Below the pieces are notes generated by a model. It was given only the letters and a program-made list of their open reading frames with translations. It did not search any database and had not been told where the DNA came from. A stretch of DNA of 64,000 bases from positions 128,501-192,500 of the forward strand of contig CAJNDS010002605.1 of assembly GCA_905221605.1 (NCBI GenBank). Direction: 5' to 3'. Every line of letters begins with the position of its first letter. Position 1 is the first letter of the stretch. This DNA is from Symbiodinium natans. Taxonomy: Eukaryota > Sar > Dinophyceae > Suessiales > Symbiodiniaceae. A program made the translations under genes and the position numbers. Positions 12,139 through 22,749 of this stretch are shown in pieces.

Positions 12139-12729
12139 TCTCAGTCCGGTGAAATTTCGCCTCGCGACTGTCGGAGTGCCCTGGCCATGGAGGCCCGGCA
12201 GGCTGCCAGGATCCAGGCCTCCTGCTGCGGGCTAAGGTTTTAGGGGCTTAAGTAATTAGGCCCATTAAGGGTTTTAGGGGCTTAAGCAATTAAGAGGCTT
12301 AAGTAATTAGGGTTTTCGGGTTCGGCTCTCACACTCGCACAAGGCAGGCAAGGAAATTTTTGGCACCCGACAAGCCACAGCACAGCGGGGTTCGAAGCCA
12401 GGCAAGGATTCGGAAGGTTCTGACTATGGCAATCTGCAAGATTCCCACTCAAGCACAACACCAGACCAAAGATGAAATCAGGTAGCGTGCAGGCCAACAA
12501 GGTGCTCTGAGGGGAATCCCTTGCCACGAGGACAGTTCAGTGACGATTCTCGTCCTATCTGACACTACAGGTTCATCCGTTTCAGACAAGGTCTGTGTGT
12601 TTACGCTTCCCTTCGCAGGTTTCGCAAAGACACATAGCCCCATGTTTATTATTTAAGCCATCACGAGCGGGGAAGGGAAGGGTTTCCGTGATTATCCATT
12701 ACGGCAAGCAAACCCTACTGTCGGTGGTT

Positions 12730-14253
12730 TTAATCTGTAACGATCTGTGGCGGCATCTCAGATTCCTCGTCCTCTTTGAGCTTCACATGCCCATGCAACT
12801 CAGGGACCTTGAAGCAAACTTTGCGGATCAGAAAGAGGCAGAGGCCGACCAGGATCCCAAGAGCCATGCCCCCAACGAAGGGCAGGGGATCTTGTCCGAG
12901 AAATCGAGCGGGTATGGCGCCCTGCTCGGAAGTTGGGGCGGTTGTACTCGGGGCTGTGGTCTCTATTGCACGGGCCGTGGAAGCGTGCGTGGATGATGCT
13001 GTGGTTGGAAGTGTAGATGTGGTCACCGACGTTGCAGCCATGGAGGTGGTTGTCGATGACGGGCTAGACGAAGCCTGAGCTACATGAGCTGGTCGGTCTT
13101 TGTGATGAGGGCAGTTTGCTGTAGCAATACCAACCTCATTCTTCTCCATATCGAAAATGATGTTCTGGCGCTTCATCCAAGCAGCCCCCAGCACGGTGTT
13201 TGCATGGGGCCCGTCGTCTTCGAAGCCATAGCAATAAGTGTCGCTCGTTCCCCTCCTGTAGAAGTAGGCTCTTGGAACCCACTTTGTTTCCACGCCATCA
13301 AAAACAACGGCGATGTGGGGAAACTGGTCAGGTCCATGTGGCAACGACCAGCACTTTGTGCCATACTTTGTTCCACCACATTGGTGGCCTCGGCAATACG
13401 TTTCAATGGCGCTCGTCAGAGCTCTGTAGTTGCTTGAACGCATGTACGTGTACGTCGTCCCGCTGTCAATCATGGTGCTGCCCCAATTGCTGGAAATACT
13501 GACCCCATTCACCTTCATGGCACTCAAATGAACAGAGTAGAAGCCGCCTGGTTTCAATCGCACCCTCTGCACCGGGCCTGTGTGAAACGACTCATCAAAG
13601 CCCCCGACGGTGAATTGCCCTCCCCACTCTGCCATGCAGATGGAGAACACTTTGTGGCTCACATGGTCCCGATCCTTAAAGATCTTGTCCAGAATGTCTT
13701 CACCACTCAGTGCCGATGGGCCAATGCCCATAATTCCATTGGCCTTTTGGGTGAAGAACAAATTGTTCTCGTTGGCGTGACATCCCATCCTGGCACTCAC
13801 TTGCGGGTTGTGTTGGATCATGTCCCCCAAGCTGACCTTGTCCTCAAACCAGAAGCCTGAGATGGAAGATCCCTCGGTGTAGCCTTGGTAGTAGCTGCAA
13901 TTGCCGGACTGGCAGCGGCCAACAGGACAACGGCCCGATGAGCATTGCAGCCATCTTGCAGAACTACTCTTCGCCACGTCGAACGCTGGGTCGAGGTGGT
14001 GGCCGCAGTGTCGGCAGTTGGCACAAGGATAAGCACAAAGACCGCTGCCAGTATCAAGAATCACCGACACTCTCTGTGGAGGGGTCCCCACGACAAGGTC
14101 CACATAGTAGTATGCATAATTATCCACGTTCCCATACAGCCGGGCGTGCTCGATCTTGCGGTCTGCATCATAAATCCCGAAGCTGGTTTGCAACAGGAAA
14201 AGGAGGACCAGGAGCAGGCGTTTTCGCATCGAGCAGTAGCTTCGGATGTCCAT
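12730..14253 (-). CDS. Plasmepsin V/ASP5-like membrane-anchored aspartic protease (A1 family)
   Basis: Seen: one uninterrupted frame of 531 codons from 14325; residue numbers below use that frame. I place the start at Met25 (14253) or Met33 (14229), because the hydrophobic signal peptide begins with RKRLLLVLLFLLQ at residue 34. The catalytic motifs are DTGSG at 91-95 and DSGTTYTY at 287-294. Between them sits a cysteine-rich nepenthesin-type insert (cysteines at 97, 101, 104, 107, 128, 133, 138, 143), then a flap YTEGSSISG (149-157) and GCHANENNLF (181-190). A Ser/Thr-rich stalk (about 418-466) leads to one membrane segment (about 482-500) and a charged tail. Family knowledge: this arrangement is that of plasmepsin V and Toxoplasma ASP5, ER/Golgi proteases that cut export motifs in parasite proteins. 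Inference: a type I membrane protease of the secretory pathway with unknown substrates here. It has no intron, unlike its neighbours, so a retrocopy origin is possible, but both catalytic Asp are intact and I see no frameshift. No polyadenylation hexamer is evident. Confidence 0.93.
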   Translation of the reverse strand: MDIRSYCSMRKRLLLVLLFLLQTSFGIYDADRKIEHARLYGNVDNYAYYYVDLVVGTPPQRVSVILDTGSGLCAYPCANCRHCGHHLDPAFDVAKSSSARWLQCSSGRCPVGRCQSGNCSYYQGYTEGSSISGFWFEDKVSLGDMIQHNPQVSARMGCHANENNLFFTQKANGIMGIGPSALSGEDILDKIFKDRDHVSHKVFSICMAEWGGQFTVGGFDESFHTGPVQRVRLKPGGFYSVHLSAMKVNGVSISSNWGSTMIDSGTTYTYMRSSNYRALTSAIETYCRGHQCGGTKYGTKCWSLPHGPDQFPHIAVVFDGVETKWVPRAYFYRRGTSDTYCYGFEDDGPHANTVLGAAWMKRQNIIFDMEKNEVGIATANCPHHKDRPAHVAQASSSPSSTTTSMAATSVTTSTLPTTASSTHASTARAIETTAPSTTAPTSEQGAIPARFLGQDPLPFVGGMALGILVGLCLFLIRKVCFKVPELHGHVKLKEDEESEMPPQIVTD

Positions 14254-14879
14254 TGCGGCCAAAGTGGACCTAACAAAGCGTTCTAGTACGTGAGGGCTGA
14301 AGCGGCCTGTGGAACATGACAGCACGAATTGCGAACCTAGGGTAAGTATAGGGTTAGGGCAATTATAACCGCCTGTCGTTCATGTATTCACTTTCCATAT
14401 TCTCACGGTATCATCTGGTGCTCCCGGTTGCAAAGTTGGATTCATGGAAGTATATGGAAGTCAATCAGTACTCTCATTGAGAGCAAGGTTGGACGCACCA
14501 TTCACAGCGTTTGGATGAACATTAAAACACCCAGTAACGGCGTGAAACAAGACCGGTGAGCACCTTCATCATATCGTGGTTACTTCCTCAAAGACCAAGC
14601 GCACTGACACCTCGTACGTACTGATTTCACACAGACGAAAAACACCCATACTATTTCTGGAGCTCATACGGTTTCAACATAGTCCAATCGCACCAACTAA
14701 ATCTGAAGTGACCTTAGCATGGTGACAGGAGGGCAGGCACCTCCCCCCCCTTTCTGCTTTCCAAGTCTCTCTGGACTTTGTCGCACCCTCTCGCTGTTTT
14801 CTCTCTCCTTCTTGGGCTAGGATGCATGGATGCGTACTTCCTGGATGGCGGCTCCTCCTCTGTGGGCTCGGAGATGAGG

Positions 14880-17270
14880 CCGAACACATTAAGAGCTTTC
14901 CTGAGATGCCGCTGTGGGTTCATCGACTGAGGGCTCGGACTCATGATGGTTGAAATCGGCGCAGTCGGCCAGGTGCTTTGGCGGCGCGTGCTATAGCCCC
15001 GTTGGAACTAAGCGGACCTCAACACTGACACCCCCAAATTCGAGCCAAACCCCTACCAGGCGCACACGCGCACAAACACGCACACACAAACGCGCGCACA
15101 AGAAGCGCCAGGTGGCTGGAGACGAGTGCGTGCCTCCACAGGGTGGCCGGCCACCGCTAAGGTCCTGGGCTTTCGACGCGCCATGGCACCACTCGAGATC
15201 TGGGAAACACTTGAACCTGCTGATCCAGCTGAACCACATAGTGTGTCTAAGTCTTGGCCCTTTGTCCAGGGCTTTCCCAGGTCTGTCGAAATTGTAGTTG
15301 AAGTTTAGGATCTCGGCATTCTTGGCCTTGGGATTAGCGTTCTGCTCGGTGGGGGACGTGAGGCCCACGGCCGTGACACTTGGTACTTCCCAGCAACGCA
15401 TAAACGAATACGTCGTTTGATGTGAATATTCGGATCCCCTGATAGAAAGGACCCCAATAAGGTACCCCGATTATCCGATTATCGTCAACCCCCACGAGTT
15501 TAATGCAGACCTCGGGTCCGTCCGCATTCGGCGTAGATGCTGGCCACCACGCGAGCGGGGAAGTCATCCGGCCCGGGTTGGCCTCCCAAGCCTTATAGAG
15601 CCGACATCTTGATGCCGATCCTGGTTCTGAGTAGGGAATGGGGGAATGAGGTACCCTATGTAATCCCTTAAAGGTTATATATAAGGGGATATAGAATATA
15701 GGTCTAAGAACCAGCCAGTACTCCTCTCTGTGGGGACTCTAGGGTACCGAGAGACCATCGTTTACAGAACTGGCCAAGAGCCCTGTAGAATTCAGAGAGC
15801 CTCCTGGCGCTGCCTCTTTAGAATTGGCTCCCGAGCTGCTCAGGAAGTTCCGATCACACAAGGCGCAAAGGCGGCTGCAGTAGCCCAGCACCTGGATCCA
15901 GCATTCAGGACCATTCAGGCTTACACAAAGACGTGTGCATGAATCTGAATTAACAAAAAGAGAGAGAGAGAGAGAGAGAGAGTGTGTGTGTGTTTATTTA
16001 TGCTTGTAGCTTCTGGTTTGGGCTGGAGCAAAAAAACCTACAGTGACCTCGGTCCAGCTGTAGTCGGTCGGCTCCTCCTCCGAGTCCAGGACACTGCTGC
16101 GGGCTGACTGGAAGACCTGCTCTTGTCTGGCCATGAGGCGTCGCGGTTTCGCTTGCAACTTTGTTGTGGCACTTTGCGGTGCAAAGAAAGGTTCACCTTT
16201 ACTCGAGCGCGTGCCATGTGGACAACAAAGAGCCTGCACCGCTCGAGTGCACCGTTCACCCGCGCAAGGCCTTCAACACACCTCGGATGCCCCCCCCACG
16301 CCTGCAGCAAGACTGCCACCACGTCGCCGTCGCGGGCGTCGTCTTTGGCCTCCTGAAGGGCTTCGCGCGCATCCTTCTCCGCCTCCTCGACCTGCAAACT
16401 GGCATGTGGGCACACAGTGCGGCGCGCACACGCAAACACCCACGCCCACGAAAGCACATCGAGCCGTGCAACACACCAGCGGGACGGTGCTTAAAGGGAG
16501 AGGCAGAATGAATGCTGTGAGAACCTTCGGGTGCCGGTCGGTTGCTTGAGGGACGCCAAATTCTCGTGTGTACACCCTGGGCACACACATACACACACAT
16601 TTACACACGCACATACATACATACATACATACATACATACATACATACATACATACATACATACGTACATACATACGTACGTACGTACATACATACATAC
16701 ATACATACATACATACATGTGTGTGTAATCTTGAGGCCCGGGTCATGACCACAAGCATGGCCGCGGGACGGAGAGGCCCACCAGGCGCTCGCAAAGGGCC
16801 TCCATATCCAAGGCACTGCTCCTGACAGGGGGGTGTCCGAGTCATGGGCTTGAGATGGCTTGCAATGGCTTGCATTCCTCCGACCCCACCCCTTGCAACG
16901 TCACTGACATGCAGTATTCTCAGATATTCCCGATCTTTCCCGTGCATGATGTCCAGCCAGTTTGAAAAGGAGCAAGCCGACCGCGCTGCAGCATGGCCCG
17001 CTCTTGCTGTAGGTAGCGAGTGGGCACACCTGATGGGAATGACAGCGCACGAAGACTAAACCCTGCTGCGACCCCTCCAGTGCAGGGGCCATAAATCTGT
17101 TCTTTTCTGGCTGAAGCTCAAAGCATTTCAGCATCTGTGCGGATAACCCACTCATACGGCCAGGCAAGCACATCGAACTGAGCCGAGCGGCCATTTTCGG
17201 AGCCTTCGTCATCTGCTTCTGCACTGGCATTCGATGGTGCATCTTCCTCGTCGTCGTCGAGAGGAGCCAT
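14880..17270 (-). CDS. Uncharacterised multi-exon protein with acidic N-terminus and helical exon
   Basis: Seen: an ATG at 17270 opens an acidic exon (MAPLDDDEEDAPSNAS, then AQFDVLAWP) ending at a consensus GTATGAG donor at 17157. A phase-2 acceptor at 17029 continues to NWLDIMHGKDREYLRILHVS. A further exon starts at 16821 (LDMEALCERLVGLSVPRP). After an intron holding the TACA microsatellite, exon 16282-16391 encodes EEAEKDAREALQEAKDDARD and VVAVLLQAWGGHP. It joins in phase 2 to 16042-16201 (RLMARQEQVFQSARSSVLDS, then DYSWTEVT), which ends at a GT donor. Possible later exons: about 15270-15385 (NAEILNFNYNFDR) and 14885-14990 (HLADCADFNHHESEPSVDE). The GDVVAVLLQAWGGHP stretch resembles one armadillo/HEAT-type helix pair, but a single unit is not enough to assign a family. 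Treating all exons as one gene is inference; two genes (split near 16.9 kb) is the alternative. Confidence 0.5.
15430..15497 (-). repeat. Dispersed repeat family, shorter diverged copy
   Basis: On the minus strand GTGGGGGTTGACGATAATCG, then GGGGTACCTTATTGGGGTCC, like the first part of the 12043/50515 copies. A further possible relative starts at about 36945 (GGGTTTCTTCAAATAGGGG). Confidence 0.6.
15621..15714. mobile_element. MITE-like element with 11-bp inverted ends, copy 1
   Basis: Ends CTGGTTCTGAG and CTAAGAACCAG are inverted repeats with one mismatch. Inside is CCCTTAAAGGTTATATATAA. Shares ends and core with 60019-60137. No coding capacity. Target-site duplication not clear. Confidence 0.65.
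15959..15993. repeat. AG then TG microsatellite
   Basis: About 11 AG units followed by about 5 TG units, in the presumed intron of the 14.9-17.3 kb gene. Confidence 0.95.
16603..16726. repeat. TACA microsatellite
   Basis: About 30 TACA units with a few TACG variants, inside the presumed intron between the exons ending and starting at about 16750 and 16391. Confidence 0.96.
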
Positions 17271-18559
17271 GCTGTAGGCTGAACCCGTCTGCTGGTTTGG
17301 TGTTAATCAGAGAGGCGATTGGAATCAGCCTCCGCGTGATACATCAGACCCTGGCCACGTGCTGCCAAGCAGATTCAAGCAGCTTGGGATGGTGCGAAGA
17401 AAGAGGACATATCATAAAACGTTGTGAGATCAGGTATACATCCCAGGCCCCAATGAAAGGCCATGTCCCTATGCCATGTGCGTACTTATTCGAAGCCAAA
17501 ACCACTTTGCCAGCAGCTCAATCAGATGCCTGGTTGGAAATGCGCTAATTATGCCTGTTTGTTGGTCACAGATCCGTTGCTGAGTTCAGAGCTCCAAACC
17601 TTCATTCTTGGCCTCTTGTACGAGGCTGAGCCTTAGCATCACCATGCTGCACACTGCGCCGCCGCAGCTGCTTTTGTCTGCCACTTACCCAGCTCAGGCG
17701 AGCAATCTTCACACAGAGCAACCCATGGATCCGGGAAGCAGGCGCCTTTTCTGCCTGGTTGAGACAGTGTATCTGCCCCTTATCCCCACACCTAACCTAA
17801 ACCCGACAAATCTCTAATTTGGTTCCATAATGCAAGCTCTGAGTACAGGGACGCTGGGAAAAAAAAACGAGCAGCTGCACTGACACGAGCTTTGGGCAAG
17901 AACACAGTGAGGGAGGAGCCTCAACCAATCATTAACAACTGTGCGGTTTGGGCTTAGGGTTTCGGAAAACGGGCTTAGGGAGATCCCCTGCAACATGAAC
18001 TGCTTGTGTTGATACACACACACCCAACCCATGTCATTTTCGGACCTGGAAACTCCGCGCACAGGCGCTGGCCGCAAGACCATAGCCTGAAGGCTGCATC
18101 TGCTCAAGGAAGAGTTGACCTATGGTTTCTAGGATGGCCCGTAAAACCCTCTGAACATATTCCTGAATATGATCCTCCTAAACCCAATAAGGGAAAACAT
18201 AAAATGTCCCAAGGGCCTACCGAGGTTTTGATTGGCTTAGGCTTGGGGGAAGGGGGAATGATTTAGAGACCGGGTGAGGTGGAAGCTGCGTTCTGTAGAA
18301 GGAATGCCATGATCTGAGTCAAGTTGAAAAGATATCTGAAATATGTTCGTCGGGTCTGAACGGACTATTTGCACAGTGTCTCCTTCAAGTCAATGCTGAA
18401 AAGCCTGGCTGTGTCTTCTTTCTGCCTTCACCCGCATTCTCTTTGAACTATGTGACCTCTTAATTGAACAGGCGCGCGAGGCCCAGGATCCTCTGCGAAG
18501 CGGAACGGAAGAAAGATAGACAAAGTGCATGTTATTCCTTGGCTAGTCCCTGACCGATT

Positions 18560-18985
18560 CACAGATCCGCAGATTTAGTACTTCAATGTCGGCCACGCAG
18601 CAGGACTCGGAGAGCCTCGCACGACTCACCTGCAGCCGTAAACTCAACCGTGTGAAAGCGGCCAGCCTAGTGCCTTTGTTTCCCAAGAAGCACTCGCGAA
18701 GCCAATCGAGACAAACTCTCAAATGTGTGAGGTGGAATGATGGGCCCACTGCCGTCGCATCTCGCAGGCACGCCAGCGCATGCCTCCAAACAGACTGGGG
18801 CGGGGTCGCCAAGAATGCCCAATACTGCATCATGATACTGCATCTGAGCTGTCAGGTTTCGCCACGCTGCGAACATTGCGGACCCTAGTTGAGCCCCAGG
18901 CTGCCACTGGCGAACTTTGCTGCAAGCGCCGATAGCTGCCTTGAGGGCATCTGTCACATAGGATCCTTTTTGCAGCACCCTAACC
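18560..18985 (-). CDS. PPR-like fragment (two degenerate repeats)
   Basis: Seen: about 18985-18880 reads LKAAIGACSKVRQWQPGAQL, close to the PPR helix pattern. About 18800-18740, in another frame, reads QSVWRHALACLRDATAV, like a second helix B. The frame change between them could be an intron or a frameshift. No start codon or complete repeat array is visible. Either a small piece of a spread-out PPR gene or a decaying copy. Confidence 0.42.
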
Positions 18986-20259
18986 ACTAACAGCGCTTGC
19001 TGCTACCCTCTCCACCAAAGCAACATAAAGCAACATACCGTTGCAGTGGATTCGCAACCAGGGTGGGGCTCCTGCTCCGATTGCCGTCGGTGCCTGCAAG
19101 GCTTTGTGAACGTCACTTCAGTGTAGCAAAATTCATCTCAGTTCCGTTGAAACATCTATTGTGCTTTAGATGCTTCAGCATGGCACAAACGGCGAGCGTC
19201 ATTGCTAACCGACTTTAAATACGCGGCGCTTTGGGGTTTAGAGCTGGAGTGCACAATGGCCGTGAACCCTGCGAGCCCGTGATTCCCGAAAGCCAAACCC
19301 TGCAGCGAACATAAAACAGAATGACCAGCATACGATGCTATGCTATAGTCTCCCTGACCATACGCACAAACGATATTTGATCTTTCTCTGGGTTCTGAAG
19401 GAGTTTTTGTTCTTATCATGTACATCATATGTATATTATCCATTCCTCAAATGCCCGCCCGCCCGAAATCCCAGGCGCGCCAAAGGATGGGGTCCAGCTT
19501 TCAGGGTCCGAAGCGCAGCCGCCTCGACTATGCATCGTTCGGGTTTAGGGTTTAGGGCAGGCTAGGAGATGGAGCCAAGTATAGAGCAAAGCCTTTACTG
19601 AAGGCTGCAGGATTTTGGAATTGTGGGCGGAAGCATGTCTTTAGTGGGATAGACGGTGCTTATGTATTTAGGCTCTGAATCGACATCGCAATGGCAAACT
19701 TCTCCAACGCTTGCAACGTTGGTAGGTACAAGTTAGTAGCCAGCTCAGCAACACGACCAGCGTGGTCTGGCAATAGCCATGCACAACCCACCAGCCCATT
19801 AGCCTGCGTGCAAATAGCAACTTAACCAACTGGCCATGCATGGGCACTGGGAGCATCAAACGAAACCTGACGCACTTTTCCGCTAATCGATGGTCCACCA
19901 TACGTCGGAGTCATTGTGCAGTTGGGAGGACGGGTCCTCGAGAATGTCCAACTGCCTGGCCATTGCGCATTCAAGCCGAACTACACCCTCTAGAGCGTGA
20001 AAGCCACCGACAGGCGGCCTGAAGCCCGGAATTGGGTCCTAAACTCCTAAACCCCTAAACTCCTAAACTCTCTGCTTGGCATGCTGAGAAACACGAACGC
20101 TGAAACCACTGAAGCCGCGCTCCTTCTCACAGCACGGTAACCTGGTAACCCCTGACAGCAGACCAGGCACCTCACATGGCCCTCACATGGCCCTCGTATC
20201 CCTTGCCTGGTGACCAGGCGCTCGATCTCTTCATGCCCCGCTTCGAGTGCCGGGGGTCG

Positions 20260-20645
20260 CGAAGGCAGATCCCGGCGAGCATAGGCGCCTGGAGCTGCAG
20301 CAATCCAGTAGGGGACAGAGACCTGGAGCTCAGAGCAGGGAGGGTTTTGGGGCAGGGGTAGTCTGACTTCTCGGACTTGACAAAACGAGGGTCTGACGAA
20401 AGAAAATTCTGAGCGGCATGGGAGTTGGGCTAGGATACCGGCAGACCAACGAGATAGCACCTAAACCAAAGCCCATGGAAGAACCCTAAACCCCAACTGA
20501 GCCACAATAAAAACGGCCAAGACACAAGAGGCCACCCCATGGAGGCAAAGAGCCTCTCAAAGGGAGAACCCCAAGAGGCCACAAGAATCAGGAAAGCAAA
20601 CGAAACCCTACTATACGGCCTTATCATGAATATTGTGCATCCATG

Positions 20646-20682
<37 letters not shown>

Positions 20683-22396
20683 TTATTTATATTTATATAC
20701 ATATATATATGTATATATATATATATAAAGATAGGCACAAGTATCTATATATATGTGTATATATGATTTTTATTATTTAATATTCTTATTATACATACAT
20801 GCATATTTATGTTGTCTTCAAGTACTTTTTGGTACCGCAGCCTTCGCTTCAGTGTGGTGCGGCCGCGAGGGCGCCAGAACGGGCGCACGCAGAAGTGAGA
20901 TGGGCCATCGACCTGGACACAGGGGGAAGGAATGGGGAGGACAGGGCTCAAAGGCTCAAAGCACATGGCGTCTGCTGGCCCAGCAAGACGAGAGAGGGCC
21001 GCCATGCCAAGCTAACGGGAGCCCATCTGGTTGCGTGGAGACCACGTTACCAGTAGTTTCGACTCGCGCCTCCACGAAGAAGACTCGGCCGCGGTGGAGG
21101 CACCGGAAATCTGCTGAGAGGCCAGGTGCGGCCAGCACGTCGTGAACGGGCTCGAAGCCACATAGCTGCAGGGCGCGGCCCACCTCGCTTTCCAGCTTGG
21201 AACGCCTGCGGATCACTCGAGACTTTGCTTCCAGACTCTGCTCGAGCTTGCGAGTCAGAGAGCTTGGAATCTGCGTGGATGTGCGCAGGGCGCCCGATTC
21301 GCTGAGCAAGCGCACGGCCTGCAGCCCGTAAAGTGCGACGGCCTTGCTTTGCTTCATCTGACCGAAGGGACGTCGGAGAACTTCATTGAGTACGTCCGCA
21401 AGCAAAGGGTCAGGGTTGCGGAAGACCACCAAGGCCCCCGCCATCTGATGCAAGCGGCTGTGCTCCTCGTTCGCCCAGCCGGCCTCTGGCTTGTACTCAG
21501 CAATCGGGCTCTCATGCTCGGACAAGGAGTGGTTAACGCTGTTGCAGGCCAAAAGCCACTGCCTTAGCGCCGCCACGGGCAAATTTCTTGGTGTCTCGGC
21601 CTTTGCACCTGTCTCTGGCCAGCGGATCTTTGCCGCAAGGTGTGAAGAGCCCATAGCGAAAGTGTCCTCTCCGTCGAAGCTTCATGAGTGCAGCTTCAGG
21701 GGTTGCTGTCTGTACTTGTTATCATACTAAAAAAGAACACGTTTGCAGGACTTCAAGTCCTCATTGTAGATGGCCAAGCGGGACAAAGCGAAGAGGGGAA
21801 ATCCCAAGTCCCTGTCATCCAGTGCCTCCGGTGCAGCCTCCTGGGGCGTCGTCTGGGTAACACTTGCTGTGGTCTTAAAAGCTCAGTACCCATTAGGAAG
21901 TTGGAGGTTGGAGTCCTTGGAGCAGGCTTTGGTCGGGCGTGTCATGTGGACCGGAACTCCAACTTAAAGTCATCTTGCTTGGTTCATCCCGTTGGAAGCG
22001 GGCCAACCCCCCTCCTTCCAAAAGGCCTGCAGCCTTGCACAGGCCGCATCGGCCACAGCGATAACGCGCTGAAGGTGTGCATACGGAGTCGTCGCGTGCG
22101 CGAAGGGCAGGTCTTCGTGTGTGTCCCCGAGGCCCATGAGCACTCCTCATCTGGCCCAGGTGATGCCAAGCCAACTAATATGATTTTTTGTTTAGATCTA
22201 ATGTGTATATATATATATATATATAGATAGTGATTGACCGCAGACCCATCAGGCAACTTGCCTAGAACCGTAGAACAACAGGATTGTGTAGAATCGTACT
22301 GAAACCTCTGAGAGCCTCGTGAAAGGCCCTTCTGGTCCAGTGTGGGGACAGCCTCGCGCACGGCTTCCAGCAAGTCCGCAAAGCCTGGCTCGTCCT
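20260..22396 (-). CDS. RAP-domain protein (multi-exon), probable organellar RNA-binding factor
   Basis: Seen: the large exon up to 21070 encodes helical repeats (DVLNEVLRRPFGQMKQ) and then a RAP start, SKLESEVGRALQLCGFEP, ending in GRVFFVE. The next exon (20826-20912) resumes with VDGPSHF and continues to TTLKRRLRYQK. A third begins at 20322 with VSVPYW. Joined, they give the RAP signature FFVE-VDGPSHF...LKRRL...VSVPYW in correct order and phase 0. The first intron (20913-21069) has a GC donor and AG acceptor; the second (20323-20825) is GT-AG and contains an AT microsatellite. About four residues seem missing between LKRRL and VSVPYW, so a microexon may exist. Upstream exons are likely at about 21747-21840 (GFPLFALSRLAIYNEDLK), 21985-22135 (HLQRVIAVADAACARLQAF) and 22312-22396 (DLLEAVREAVPTLDQKGLS). 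Family knowledge: RAP proteins act in mitochondrial or plastid RNA processing and are numerous in alveolates. The true start and the 3' end are not fixed. Confidence 0.85.
20648..20766. repeat. AT-rich microsatellite
   Basis: TA and TTTA runs in the second intron of the RAP gene. Confidence 0.93.
22203..22226. repeat. TA microsatellite
   Basis: About 11 TA units, between two presumed RAP-gene exons. Confidence 0.93.
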
Positions 22397-22749
22397 CTAC
22401 CCAAGATACCCGAAGTCACAAGCATGCGGGGGGATCGTGAAGGTGTCCGTTCAGAATTTGGCATGCCACACACTAGTCACTAGTATGAAGCCGACAAGCA
22501 GGGATCCAGGTATGCTGTTCGGGCGCGCTGATCGGAGCTATTTCACGCTCTCAAACCACGGTGTCTCAAGGCAATTTCTACCAGGCGGGGTTGAAACTCG
22601 CACAGTCAAGTACCTGAGCACCAAACTGCGTCCTGCAAGCCCATCTGCATGGCATCGTGGCGATCCCAACTGGCCTGAGAAGATAGTGGAGGCTAAATCT
22701 GACGACGCCACCTCCTCCACAGAAAGGGTGGATATTTGGCTATGTTAAG

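Noticed and set aside
12380-12410. tRNA-like GGTTCGAA box
   Set aside because: No matching acceptor, D or anticodon stems around it.
16273-16947. 224-codon minus-strand frame
   Set aside because: Runs through the TACA microsatellite; only its ends overlap plausible exons, in other frames.
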